64,000 nucleotides of DNA from Azolla caroliniana (taxonomy: Eukaryota; Polypodiophyta): NCBI GenBank assembly GCA_043228905.1, contig JBHGNT010000006.1:682001-746000 (forward strand), in the 5' to 3' direction. The notes beneath the pieces are model-generated. The model was not told where the DNA came from and did no database searches. It worked only from the letters and a program-made list of their open reading frames with translations. The position numbers and the translations under genes were made by a program. Numbering within the stretch: the stretch's first letter is position 1; every line of letters starts with the position of its first letter. Of the stretch, positions 10,745 to 20,416 are shown piece after piece.

Positions 10745-11205
10745 ATTGAAGTCCACAGACTCCAAACTATCACTATATCACAAAGATTACAACAGTGAGC
10801 TCATGGAGGCAACAACCTCGTGCTAATGATCTTCGCCACAGGCGGCGGTTACAACAGAGGCAATGACCTCTTTGTTTCTTTCTCTCTCTCACTCTCTGTA
10901 CACTGTTGCGCTCTAATCTTGCACCTACAAGAATGACAACAACAAAAACCATCTTCTAAGTTTGCCCTAAGTCATATTTATACTAATATGACTTTTCGGC
11001 TATTTACAAATATAGCCCCAATGGACTCTCAGAAAACATATTTACGAATATGTCCCTTCATCCGGTGAGCACTTCTCACTGGGCCTTCATCATCCGGCTC
11101 TTGCCGGGTACTCCTCATCCAGTTCTCACCGGGTCTTCCGTAGCCGGGTACTTGTCATCCGGTTCTCACCGGGTCATCCCATCCGGAGGGACCTGTTTCC
11201 TAACA
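10745..11205 (-). repeat. Truncated 5' LTR of copia element 2
   Basis: Matches 7036-7528 of the 3' LTR but lacks the 200 or so bases of the LTR nearest to the internal region, as well as the primer-binding site and gag start. The break occurs at AGTCCAC, which is present in both the LTR (7033-7039) and the gag sequence, consistent with a deletion through microhomology. It ends CTAACA at 11205. Confidence 0.75.
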
Positions 11206-12216
11206 AATGGGGTTTGTGGCCTCCAAGTCCGACTCTTCGTTATTCATCATGCAAGGTCCAGATGGTCCGGTTTTCATCTTGTTGTATGTTGATGATTTAG
11301 TCATCACCGGACCCGGACTCGATGAAATCAGTCGAGTCAAGTCCTAGTTGTCAGACGCATTTGAGTGAAGGACCTGGGGGACCTTCACTATTTCCTTGGG
11401 ATCGACGTGATCCGAACCCCCGACGACATATTGCTCTCACAAAGACACTATGTGTTGAATATGTTGTACAAGTTCGGCATGACGGAATGCTGACCGATCT
11501 CCACACCCTTGGATCAGAACCAAAAGCCCCGTCCCGACTCCGAACCGGCCTGCGATGAGAAGCGGTTCTAACAAATCGTCGAAAGCCTTATATATTTGAC
11601 AATCACCCGACCCGACATCAGTTATCCGGTCAGCGTGATCAGCCAATATATGCAGAAGCCAACCGTGGAGCACCTTCTATGCGCGCATCGAATTTTGCGA
11701 TATGTGAGCGGCACGAAGGAACAGGGATTGTTATACTAGCATGGTATAACCGAAGAGCTAGTCGGCAACATTGATGCCGATTGGGCCGACGATGCATCGG
11801 ATCGCCAATCCACCTCCGGCTATATGTTTTCCCCTGGTAGCGCGACTATTGCGTGGAGCAGCAAAAAGCAGCCAATAGTGGCCCTTTCGAGCACTGGGGT
11901 TGAATAGGGGGGCGCTAACGTTGCCACCTGTGAAGCCATTTGGCTCTGGAGACTACTGCAAGACTTGCGGATGGAGGTGCCGACCCCGATCCTGATATAC
12001 TACGACAACATAAGTAGCATGCAGCTCACCAAGAACCCCGTATTCCATGCTCGCACAAAACACATAGAAGTGCACTACCACTTCGTGCGTGAGGGTGTCC
12101 TGAGCGGTGAAGTCGAACTTCGGTATGTTCATACGGATCGGCAAGTTGCCGACATCTTCACCAAACCGCTCGGATCGGACAAGTTGCAACACTTCATCGA
12201 ACTGCTTGGTGTTTAG
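11206..12216 (+). pseudogene. Copia element 1 reverse transcriptase C-terminal half and RNase H
   Basis: Resumes after the nested element with ASKSDSSLFIMQGPDG and the catalytic FILLYVDDLVITGPG near 11277-11310. Thumb-region residues LSQRHYVLNMLYKFGMTE follow near 11430, then RNase H with GNIDADWADDASDRQSTSGY near 11767 and IVALSSTG near 11875, and the conserved tail ARTKHIEVHYHFVREGV and RQVADIFTKPLGSDKL, ending at LLGV and TAG (12214-12216). Stops and shifts occur near 11345, 11570, 11738 and 11907. Confidence 0.85.
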
Positions 12217-12723
12217 CATCTCGACGTGCCACACTTGAGGGGGAGAACGGGCAAAGACACCGAAACAGGCAAAGGCAAAGAAACTGCCGACCGGAAGAAG
12301 AAGGGCAAGACCCGGACATGGTCCGATGTGGTGAAGGGCCTGGAACCGGAAGACGAATCGGGAGCAACCGATTCGGACAAGAGCTGGAACGAATCGGAGA
12401 CAGCCGATTCGGAAGAACCGGATCAATTCAAGGCCAAGAGAACGAGAAGGCAGCAAAAGTTGACGCCAAAACGAAGGAATCGGCGAATCGGCAAGCGCCG
12501 AAGTCACAGTAGCGAGGGAGCTGAATTGGGCCTATTGAGCAAACAAGCAGACCAAGGAGATCGAGGTGCGCAGAATCAGAAGGGTCGTGGCAAACGGGAC
12601 CGGACCGGACGAGGAGCGCGAGCGAGGCGGAGTGACGCCAGAAGGAGCCGGGTGGAAGGACTGGTTGCCATGGAGACTAACACTACGATCCGATCTCAAG
12701 TTGAGCTTGAGGGGGAGTGTTGA
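12217..12723 (+). CDS. Charged extra ORF between copia pol and the 3' LTR
   Basis: After the pol stop (TAG at 12214) the same frame stays open for 168 codons and ends at a TGA formed by the first bases of the 3' LTR. No ATG occurs near its beginning; the first in-frame Met is late. The protein is rich in Lys, Arg, Glu, Asp and Gly, with a basic run FKAKRTRRQQKLTPKRRNRR and an acidic run EPEDESGATDSD before it. I recognise no domain. A purine tract TTGAGGGGGAG occurs at 12235-12245 and again at 12706-12717, so the ORF lies between two polypurine-like tracts. It could be a readthrough extension of pol, a captured fragment, or an open frame kept by chance. Confidence 0.4.
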   Translation, partial: HLDVPHLRGRTGKDTETGKGKETADRKKKGKTRTWSDVVKGLEPEDESGATDSDKSWNESETADSEEPDQFKAKRTRRQQKLTPKRRNRRIGKRRSHSSEGAELGLLSKQADQGDRGAQNQKGRGKRDRTGRGARARRSDARRSRVEGLVAMETNTTIRSQVELEGEC

Positions 12724-13156
12724 GCAGCAAGCTCAACCGGATCCGGATTGGTTGAATAAGCCTGAGCCGGATCGGCATCCGGAAGGATGAGCCGGATCGG
12801 TGAGCCGGTGAGCAAGTGAACCGGTGAGCTGGGGAGCCAGTTAGCCGGATCCAGCAGTAACCGGAAGCCTAGTAGCAGCCTAGACTACTAAGTAGTTAAT
12901 GACTCGTAGTTAGCGTTGGACGCTCATGTGAGCATTGAAGTACACCGTACTTCTGTCAGTCCTCTTAGGACTTCTATAAATAGTGTTGTTGAGCATGTTG
13001 TATATGCAAAGAATTTTTACAAAGTTGTTGATAATAGATTTATGTTGTTCTTCTCTTTCTCTGTCTCTCCCGCATACTGTGTACATTCAAGCTCTCCATT
13101 AAACTTGCATTTCTGTGTTTGGTTTTCTATTGCTTCCGCACGCTATTCCGTTTTCA
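12718..13156 (+). repeat. 3' LTR of copia element 1
   Basis: 439 bp from TGTTGAG to TTTTCA, preceded by the polypurine tract GAGGGGGAG and followed by the ATATT duplication. U3 is packed with CCGG motifs (GAGCCGG, GAACCGG, AGCCGG). A TATA box TATAAATA lies at 12975-12982. Its length and ends agree with the 437-bp LTR at 42514-42950, placing the two elements in one family. Confidence 0.85.
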
Positions 13157-13782
13157 ATATTCAATCTCGGAACTTGTATAAATACTTGTAACATCGGTCC
13201 CTTTCAAGGGATTCAACACCAATCATTGACACATCAATCTAGTATTCTCATTTCACCTCATCTTTGTCTCCTTAATCTTTATTTCTTTCTTCATGCCCTC
13301 ATGTCGCTCACAACATCTAGAGTTCCTAGTCTTGTCACATCTAGCTCCAAGTTCATCCATCGCTCGTAGCCCCATCATCTGTTTTCCACGTCCTAGTTCG
13401 CGCTTGGTGTGTCTGTGACATTATCAAACCTAATATTGAAAGGTTTTGTCCCTTGATTCAGATTGTTTATATTGTGACCCTCGCTACGGTTTTCCCTTTC
13501 CTTTCAAGTGTTCATAATTATGTGCATGTGATAACCCTATAGGATCCCTAGAGGAACTACCCCTCTCTTGCCCATGATGTTCATACACTTTGACTTTTTG
13601 GTACCTTGGATGATTGACCTTAGAGGCCACCTTAATTCAAGATCAATCCTCATCCCTTAAATCTTGTCGTGTTTCTTCAATATCTTTTTCTTTGTGTTCC
13701 AAAATAACGACACTCTTACCTTTTTCCACATTTCCCCCCTTACTTTTCAGCATCTCATTATCTTTCAGTACATACTCTAGCA
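13157..13782 (-). other. Probable interior of LINE 1 ORF1, no readable frame
   Basis: About 620 bases between the copia 3' LTR and the ORF1 zinc knuckle. By position it should hold the ORF1 segment after the zinc knuckle. I see no protein motif or repeat that settles this. Confidence 0.35.
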
Positions 13783-14636
13783 TTAACACATCACCATGGA
13801 ATTATTAATCACCTCCACTGCCTGTTTTTGTTGACATTCTGCCATGATGTGGCCCAAACCACCACATCGGAAGCAATGACCGACGAATGATCCCCAATGT
13901 AATTGGCAATGGAATGACCTCATCTCTTTAGTTTTTATGTTAAGCCACAAAGGTCTCTTTTTAGCGGTATTCCATAACATACATGTAACTTATATCTATT
14001 ATATGCTTTGGTGTTTGGGGCTACTATCACCTTTCCCAATCGTTACATTGCACCCTGAACTATATGTCGTAAGAAAGAAACTTTACACTCTACTTCCACC
14101 CATATTGGACACTCTTGTTTCAAAATTTCCTAAAACTTGGCTAGTGGTCTCCAAGGGACAACATAGACTAAATTATTATCGTAAAAGACCGGCATACGTG
14201 ATAACAATTTATCCCATTGTTCTTCAGTGCGAAAAATGACCTCAAAAAAAACCCTTGGACCTTTATACACATCTTCCACACTATTTCTACCTACCATTGC
14301 ATTTCGCCATTGCGCCACCCAATGTACCTTGAAAGGATTTTTCCCTATAAAGAAGCAAATAATGCCTCTCTCATGAAACATGGAAAACGCCTTTAAAATT
14401 TCCCTACCTAGCATCTCCACCTCCACTATCTCATCCTATTCTACGTCGTCCATCATATCTATATTGTCCAATAAAATGTCATTGAGTGCTTCATTAGCAA
14501 CTACATGCATTACATCCCAATATTGAGCATTCCTCTCCTCCTCACCTTCTCCCATCACATGTACATATAATTGTTTTGGCATCATATCCATATCCACCAT
14601 ATGTGTATTATTACAACCGGAAGCCTATTTAGCCAT
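13783..14636 (-). pseudogene. LINE 1 ORF1: DUF4283-like domain and zinc knuckle
   Basis: From about 14636 downward: an acidic N-terminus, then EILKAFSMFHERGIICFFIG, GPRVFFEVIFRTEEQWDKLL and NNLVYVVPWRPLAKF, which resemble the DUF4283 nucleic-acid-binding domain of plant LINE ORF1 proteins. After shifts, GHCFRCGGLGHIMAEC (CX2CX4HX4C zinc knuckle) follows near 13840-13890. The protein coats LINE RNA. A stop after the third codon and one near 14440 break the frame. Confidence 0.7.
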
Positions 14637-14639
14637 GAG

Positions 14640-15785
14640 AACATGGATGTATGTTTAACAAACTTTGAGATAAACATTGAGATTTTATTAACTCAAACAA
14701 GAGAAACATAGATACAACTATTAATGTCCTACAGTGCAAAACTCTACTTTCCACAAAGATGATAAATATCTTGGAGCTGAATATCAAGCAACGAAGATGA
14801 AAATTGCCAACAATAAATATCTTAAGCACTAATCTGTGAAAATGAAAGCCGAGTTGAAAAAAGAATGGGCAAAAGTTGTTAAAGTGTACGGGAGAGTAGA
14901 ACTTGCCCAAAGAAGTATACTAAAACTTCATAATGAAGTAGGAAGATTTCCCTTCTTCAAAAAGCGAGTCATACTATATATAGTGGTTGAATGGACCCCA
15001 ATCTTCCTTGGCAATGTAAATGGCCTACCAAAACAAAGTATGCCACGAATCACGAGTCTTATGCATTGGATTATGTTACTTATCTCCTAAGAGATCAAGA
15101 TATGGAAAAGCAAACAATCATAATCTAGGAATTGAGAGACACCAATAAACGGGACAGAATCAACTTACAATATTTAAGCTTAATGCATTATGTGGTACCC
15201 AAATCTCGTCAAAGAGTTCCTCTTGGGAGACCTCAACACACCAAGTCTCAAAATAGAGACCATGATAATTATGACATGGGAGACCTAGAAATGATACACT
15301 CAATATCCTTAGGAGGCTCTTAAACATTTAGGAGTTCAATTTACTAAGACCTAAATTACACAATATAAAATCAATGTTACGCACATGTTGTATACTTCAT
15401 TTCTAGAAATTTCACGGGGATAGGGGGACAAAGACATTGGCAACCAAATGGAAAGTTTGATTTAAGAAAAAGGGCACAAAAGATATGGCATGTAGGTGGA
15501 AAAAGGCCTATTGGCAATGTAATGACAATATAATTCAATTTAAATCCTTTTGAAACTTCTTCTTCATCATCATCTCTTCAGTTTAGAGCTAGAGCTCTCA
15601 TTCCTTAAAGATTACTCATATTCTTGGCTACTAAATGGTCAAGCCTTACGCATTTCATCTTAAGAACATCCTTGGTTAACTTGTTAATACAAAGGCAACA
15701 AGCATGTCAACCCCCATCTAGAATGGGGAGACATGATAAGTATGCTTAGATCATCAAGGTCATACCAAATTTTAGGAGGGAAGGG
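14640..15785. other. AT-rich stretch, nothing recognised
   Basis: Short open frames at 14836-15090 and 15132-15323 have no recognisable motif and may be decayed element sequence. No RNA gene or clear repeat is visible. Confidence 0.4.
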
Positions 15786-16921
15786 GATGTTGAGATATAG
15801 ACACGTAAGAGTATACTACAAGCGTTGGGTTTATGCTCAATTATTATGAGGTAACGATCGAATAAAAGACCACAAAACACACACGATGATACAATAAAGA
15901 TGACACAAGATTTAACATGGAAAAACCCTCAATGAGGGAAACAACCACGGGACAAAGTCCAAAATAATCCACTATCAACAAAGAGGATACAACACAAATA
16001 CAAGCTCTACCTCTAGATACACTAGAGAAAAGTAGAGATATGTTACATGTAGCAAAATACTATGAGCAAAGATGGGTACAATAATCCAAAGAAATGATAA
16101 CTAACTCACAAACATGTGAGTGAAAGACAAGAGAGAATAAAAAACTAGATGATAAAGCCCATAAGTCGAAGTAGTAAGAGTGTAGATCTCACATTGAATA
16201 GTGAATGGAAGGTAGAAGAGTTGAACACCAAACTTGTTGTTTTTCGTTCTCTTTTCTTCACTACCTCTCTCTCTTTTCCACTCTCTCTCCTTCTCACTTT
16301 CTGTCTCGTTTTCTACTTCTTATACGTCTCAAAGAAAACGGTCGTTTTGTTTTGTTTTCCCTCTTTTTTTCTTTACAGACTCACACACCCAAAAAAACTT
16401 TACATTGTCCATTTTCAAAAATAATAAACGGGTAACAGTTACTAAAGAAAGAAACGTTCGTTTTGTTTCTTACTACTACTACTAATAATAACTATTATTA
16501 AAAGAAAAAACCCAAATGGTCACATTAACAATCTCCCCCTCCAGTCACACAAGGAGAAGATTCCTTGTGTCTCAATTCATCTCCATTCCGGCAAGCTTGG
16601 CACATAGCTCAAGCTTCTCCCTTGGAACCACCTTTGTTAGCATATCAACAACATTGTCATCTGTATGAACTTTCTCTAACTGCAACATTTGTTCCTCGAT
16701 TGCCAATCGTAACCAATGATACCTTAAATCGATGTGTTTTGTCTGTGAATGATACATTGTGTTCTTGCTTAGGTCCATTGCACTTTGATTGTCACAAAAA
16801 ACCACATAAATTAACCTTTTCATCCAAAGCATTTCTTTGCCAGCCTCAGTTGCCACTATGTATTTAGCCTCCGTAGTGGACAAGGCAACACACTTTTGAA
16901 ATTTGGATTGCCAGGATATGC
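15786..16921 (-). mobile_element. 3' end of copia element 5: RNase H and LTR
   Basis: A minus-strand fragment: RNase H from about 16921 down to 16572 (KCVALSTTEAKYIVATEAGK, FCDNQSAMDLSKNTMYHSQT, VDMLTKVVPREKLEL), then the purine tract near 16531-16542, then an LTR from 16530 down to about 15786. The LTR starts TGTTAATGTGACC on its sense strand and carries the AACATGGAAAAACCCT and ACCACGGGA motifs shared with the LTR of copia element 2. The left LTR end is not certain, and everything upstream of the RNase H is missing. Confidence 0.75.
16572..16921 (-). pseudogene. Copia element 5 RNase H C-terminal part
   Basis: Open for 103 codons from 16883 and readable a little further upstream. The catalytic Glu is in LSTTEAKYI, the conserved Asp in VFCDNQSAM, and the tail TKHIDLRYHWLRLAIEEQML is typical of copia pol. 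A short stretch between KRLI and YVVFC appears deleted. The protein ends AGMEMN just before the polypurine tract. Confidence 0.8.
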
Positions 16922-16929
16922 TTTAAACA

Positions 16930-18640
16930 AGTTCTCATAGCTTTAATGGGAGCATGAACTATCTTAACCATGCGCAGTTGTTCTATTTAGTTTTACTGGG
17001 CTAGTGTTTTTTATGGGTTTTGCTCAAAAGTTTGCACATCTAGCAATTTAAAATCTCGTTGGCGAATAGAGTTCCAAATGGGTAATAGATGTGGTCGTAG
17101 CATGCCTTCTTATCTTGCCATGGCATTGCTTGTTATTACTTTTCTATTACCTTTGGAATTTTGGATATTTGAACATCATTGGTTCAATATTGCCATGACA
17201 TAGTACATAATAGGTATTTCTCATTGGTAGGTGTTGAACAAATAGATGAGAGGATGTGAGTGGATTGGATTGGATGAGAGGCTAAAGAACGAGTGGTCAT
17301 ATTAGTGGAAGATGAGTGGATTGGGTCGGGTAAGAGAGGATAAGGATGATGAGAGAGGATGCAGATTAGTTTAGGTGAGAATGGACTCTTTGAATGAGTG
17401 GGAATGGAGGAGACAAGGAAACACGAGGAAAGATGAGAGGGGATGAGACTCGAGAGAGTAAAAAAACAAGCAAAAGTATAATACCAAGGCTTATCATAAT
17501 TTGGTGTTGATCAAATATGGGGGACACCCTTTTATCCATTTTGACCTCTAAAGCCTTTTGAACACTTCACATCCTCGCAATTTACACAAAATAACCTTCA
17601 ATCATGTGCGTGGTGGGAGTCTATGACACCACCATCTTGTCTATCATACATTCAATGATGATGGTATAGGTCAACAATGTTAGTTGAATGACTTATTCAT
17701 GTATGCGAGGTTCCTGACTTATCTATTTATTACCATTTTAACGGAATTGTTAACATTTCCAAATATTTCAGAGGGGTTTATCTCTGTGTACGAGGGCAGC
17801 TTTTGTCAACATATGGACAATGCATGGATTGATCATTGTTTCTTGGGTGTACCTTTTCCGCGGCCCATGAATCCAATTTCCCACAAGCAACCAAGCTAGA
17901 ACATGGAACTTAACTAACTCCTTGTATAAAAGGGTAGATATATTTGGTCAATGTTGTTTTTTTTCTTTGGGGTGGGGGGGGGGGGGGGGGGGAGGGGGAC
18001 GTGGGCTATTATAATATTGGAATGGAGGGCACTATGTACATATAGAGGGCGTTATGTGGTTGGCTTTCTCACCTATAGATGGCTGGACGGTGTCCATTCC
18101 ATTTTTGGGATCAATTTATTCCCGATTAGTACAGTAGCTTTCTCGAACCAAGTTCACAATCAACAGATAGATACGTATAAAGAATACGAACATGACTCAG
18201 AAGAGGCACGCCTCCTAATTTGGTTTGGTCTGGTAATGAAAGTACATACATATGTATGTATGGACTAGTTGGGGAAAATAATGTAAATGTAGGGCGACAG
18301 GGAAGGGAGGCATTTCCAGGGACCAGAATGTCTACAAAAATGACGAGGGCTACCCACACGCTTATCGGTAATACAAAAAATAAAATAAAAATGGAAACAA
18401 GAATACACACACACATACACACTCACTCACTCACAACTCCTGAGTCCACCTCTCTCATGTTAAACAGTGACACACATACACTGCAAAAAAGTCGTAGCTT
18501 CTTTTTCAGATTAAAAATTGAATGTGTATTTATTATGTAGCATTATATATATATATATATATATACACACACATAGAAGAATTACATACTAAGAAGCACA
18601 GAGACAGAGTTCAGGAAACTGATTATGAATACTGCACAGA
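16930..18640. other. Intergenic stretch 3' of the KCS gene
   Basis: No gene recognised. It contains GATGAG-rich degenerate sequence (17240-17470), a G-run of about 20 at 17971-17992 that could fold as a G-quadruplex, and a TA/CA microsatellite at 18545-18575. Confidence 0.6.
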
Positions 18641-18904
18641 GAGCTTCTCCTAAAAACATGGACTTCACGTTACAAAACCAGATAGAGCGTTAATAATAAT
18701 AATAAAAGAAAAGTACGCGTGGGCGTGATATTGTGGGATGGGATGGGATGGGAAAAACAGAGAGGGTAGGGTGTACATGAAGAAGCTGATAATGAATGAT
18801 GATGGAAGGAATAGATTGGTGAGTGAGTATGTAATTAGGAGGTATTAGGTGGTGGTGGTGGTGGATCGATCATTGCATGAAAGGGTGGGTCGTGGCCTTA
18901 TAAT

Positions 18905-20416
18905 TTATTGCTGGTCATCCTCCTCCTGGTCAAGGTCGGCAAGGGAGACGGGCATGTGGGCAATAGAGTCATCCCAGCAGGTGGAGATGCTGCTGGGGAT
19001 GGTGTAGAGCGCCCTCAAGACGGCGCTGTTGCATTTGAAGCCGCTGCCCAGCCCGATCTGCCACACCCGGTTCCCCTTCTTTATCCTGCCCTTGGCTTCC
19101 TCGTACGACAGCTCGTACCAGACGGAGGAGGAGGAGATGTTGCCGTAGCGGTACAGCGTCATGTGAGACGGCTCGCTCATGGCCAAAGGGAGGTCCAACG
19201 CCGCCTCCATGGCTCGGATGACCGCCTTCCCACCCGCGTGGATGCACACGTTGTCGAAGGCGTCCTTGAACTTGGGTACGTACGATGCCTCCTGCTGCTG
19301 CTGCTGCTGCTGTACGGCGCCGCCCTTTCCCTTGCCCTTCGTTTTCTTCATCTTCTGCTGCTGCTTCAGAAGGCTGAGCCTCCGAGACAGGAGGTTGGCA
19401 TAGTACAAGGCGATCTCCCTCAGCGGAAGCACCTTGGGGCCCAGCAACCTCATGTTGTGCTCCAGCGCCAGGGCGGCGCAGCGCATGAGGTCTTTGGACA
19501 GCCCCACGCCGACGACGCCCTGCTTGTCCTCCTCCTGGAAGACGCAGTGGTAGGCGTTGTCGTCGGCGCCCATGTGGGAGCGGGCGGTGTGCACGATCTC
19601 GTACTTGGAGCGGCGGCGGTGGGAGCGGCGGTTGGAGAGGAGGACGGCGGAGCCCCCGACGCGGAAGATGCAGTTGGTGACGAGCATGGAGCGGTCGTTG
19701 CCGTGGTACCAGGAGCGGGTGAGGTTCTCGGTGCTGAGGACGAGGGCGTAGGCGCAGGAGCGCGGGTTGGCGAGGAGGACGCTGCGGGCGAGGTCCAGGG
19801 CGAGGATGCCGGCGGAGCAGCCCATGCCGGAGAGGTTGAAGGACTTGACGTGGGGGCCAAGCCCATAGCGGTTGACGACCATGGACGTGATGGAGGGGGA
19901 AGGGGAGAAGACGGAGCAGTTGGAGACGAGGACGTCGATTTGGGAAGGGTGGAAGGGGGAGGGGGAAGGGCGGAGGCGGAGGCGGGAGAGGAGCTCGTCG
20001 ATGGCGCCGAAGAGGACGTCGTGGCACTCGTGGCGTTCGTGGGAGATGGAGATGCGGGGGGGCAGGAAGTGCAGGGATTGGGGGAGGGCCGTCAGCTGGC
20101 TCACGCCGGAGCGGGACAGGATCTTGCGCTGGAAGTCCAGGCTCTTGGCGTCGAAGGAGCCAGAGAGGCGGGAGTACTCCATGAAGCAGGAGAAGGGCGT
20201 CCGGTTCATTGGGGGCGGCCGGTAGCAGCCGTAGTCCACAATGTACACACGCCTCCTCCCTATCATCAACCAGACCACGGCTGTGGCTGTCGTTATCACC
20301 GTCACCATCATCATCGCTGCCGTGGTGGGTACAACGTCGTCCTTCATCATCAGTTGCCCAACCCTCGCCGCCGCCGCCGCCGCCATGAGAAGTGGTAGAA
20401 ATGCCATCATGTACAT
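18905..20416 (-). CDS. KCS: 3-ketoacyl-CoA synthase (very-long-chain fatty acid elongase)
   Basis: Condenses malonyl-CoA with long acyl-CoA, the first and rate-setting step of very-long-chain fatty acid elongation in the endoplasmic reticulum, which feeds wax, cutin, sphingolipid and seed-oil pathways. From the ATG at 20416 the protein has 503 residues in one exon; ATGs at 20410 and 20407 are alternatives, and 20407 has the best context. Hydrophobic N-terminal segments (about 4-20 and 33-52) should anchor it. The FAE1/CUT1 domain follows, with the active-site Cys in FNLSGMGCSAG (C200), then the C-terminal synthase domain with CIHAGGKAV (H393) and YRYGNISSSS (N426). GLGSGFKCNSAV is also present. 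Where FAE1 has His four residues before the Asn, this protein has Tyr. A Lys/Gly/Gln-rich insertion (about 352-378, with a run of seven Gln) precedes the catalytic His. The gene is GC-rich in AT-rich surroundings. The paralogue cannot be assigned. Confidence 0.93.
   Translation of the reverse strand: MYMMAFLPLLMAAAAAARVGQLMMKDDVVPTTAAMMMVTVITTATAVVWLMIGRRRVYIVDYGCYRPPPMNRTPFSCFMEYSRLSGSFDAKSLDFQRKILSRSGVSQLTALPQSLHFLPPRISISHERHECHDVLFGAIDELLSRLRLRPSPSPFHPSQIDVLVSNCSVFSPSPSITSMVVNRYGLGPHVKSFNLSGMGCSAGILALDLARSVLLANPRSCAYALVLSTENLTRSWYHGNDRSMLVTNCIFRVGGSAVLLSNRRSHRRRSKYEIVHTARSHMGADDNAYHCVFQEEDKQGVVGVGLSKDLMRCAALALEHNMRLLGPKVLPLREIALYYANLLSRRLSLLKQQQKMKKTKGKGKGGAVQQQQQQQEASYVPKFKDAFDNVCIHAGGKAVIRAMEAALDLPLAMSEPSHMTLYRYGNISSSSVWYELSYEEAKGRIKKGNRVWQIGLGSGFKCNSAVLRALYTIPSSISTCWDDSIAHMPVSLADLDQEEDDQQ

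Larger units (their letters stand above)
6830..11205 (-). mobile_element. Copia element 2, nested inside copia element 1
   Basis: A minus-strand Ty1/copia element of about 4.4 kb inserted in the reverse transcriptase of element 1. On the plus strand it reads 3' LTR, RNase H, reverse transcriptase remnant, integrase, protease, gag, truncated 5' LTR. Possible duplications are GATGG (6825-6829) and AATGG (11206-11210). The LTR begins TGTTAGGAAACAGG on its own sense strand, next to a purine tract at 7529-7537. The catalytic YVDD part of the reverse transcriptase is deleted, so it could only have moved with help. Confidence 0.85.
3466..13156 (+). mobile_element. Copia element 1 (Ty1/copia), host of a nested copia element
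   Basis: A plus-strand LTR retrotransposon in the order truncated 5' LTR, gag, protease, integrase, reverse transcriptase, RNase H, extra charged ORF, polypurine tract, 3' LTR. ATATT occurs just before it (3461-3465) and just after it (13157-13161), a 5-bp target-site duplication. The LTR start TGTTGAG and end TTTTCA match the younger relative at 42514. Several in-frame stops (for example the TAG codons near 3893 and 3931, and a TGA near 4229) and shifts make it inactive. Its reverse transcriptase gene is interrupted by copia element 2 at 6830-11205. Confidence 0.85.
2075..14636 (-). mobile_element. LINE 1, split by a copia element at 3466-13156
   Basis: A minus-strand non-LTR retrotransposon with ORF1 (RNA-binding, DUF4283-like plus zinc knuckle) at 14636 to 13783, the last part of ORF1 at about 3193 to 3040, and the ORF2 endonuclease at 3033 to 2075. 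The two parts lie on either side of the plus-strand copia element, whose flanks carry a 5-bp ATATT duplication, so the copia element landed in an existing LINE. The reverse transcriptase expected below 2075 is absent; it is replaced by the left-edge LTR element. All frames carry stops or shifts, so the element is dead. Confidence 0.7.

Noticed and set aside
16205-16485. Small genes in overlapping plus-strand frames
   Set aside because: They lie in the LTR of copia element 5 and are CT-rich leader-like sequence.
18908-20398. A 496-codon open frame on the plus strand
   Set aside because: It is antisense to the intact KCS gene; GC-rich codons of KCS leave few stops on the other strand, and its translation is low in complexity with no known motif.
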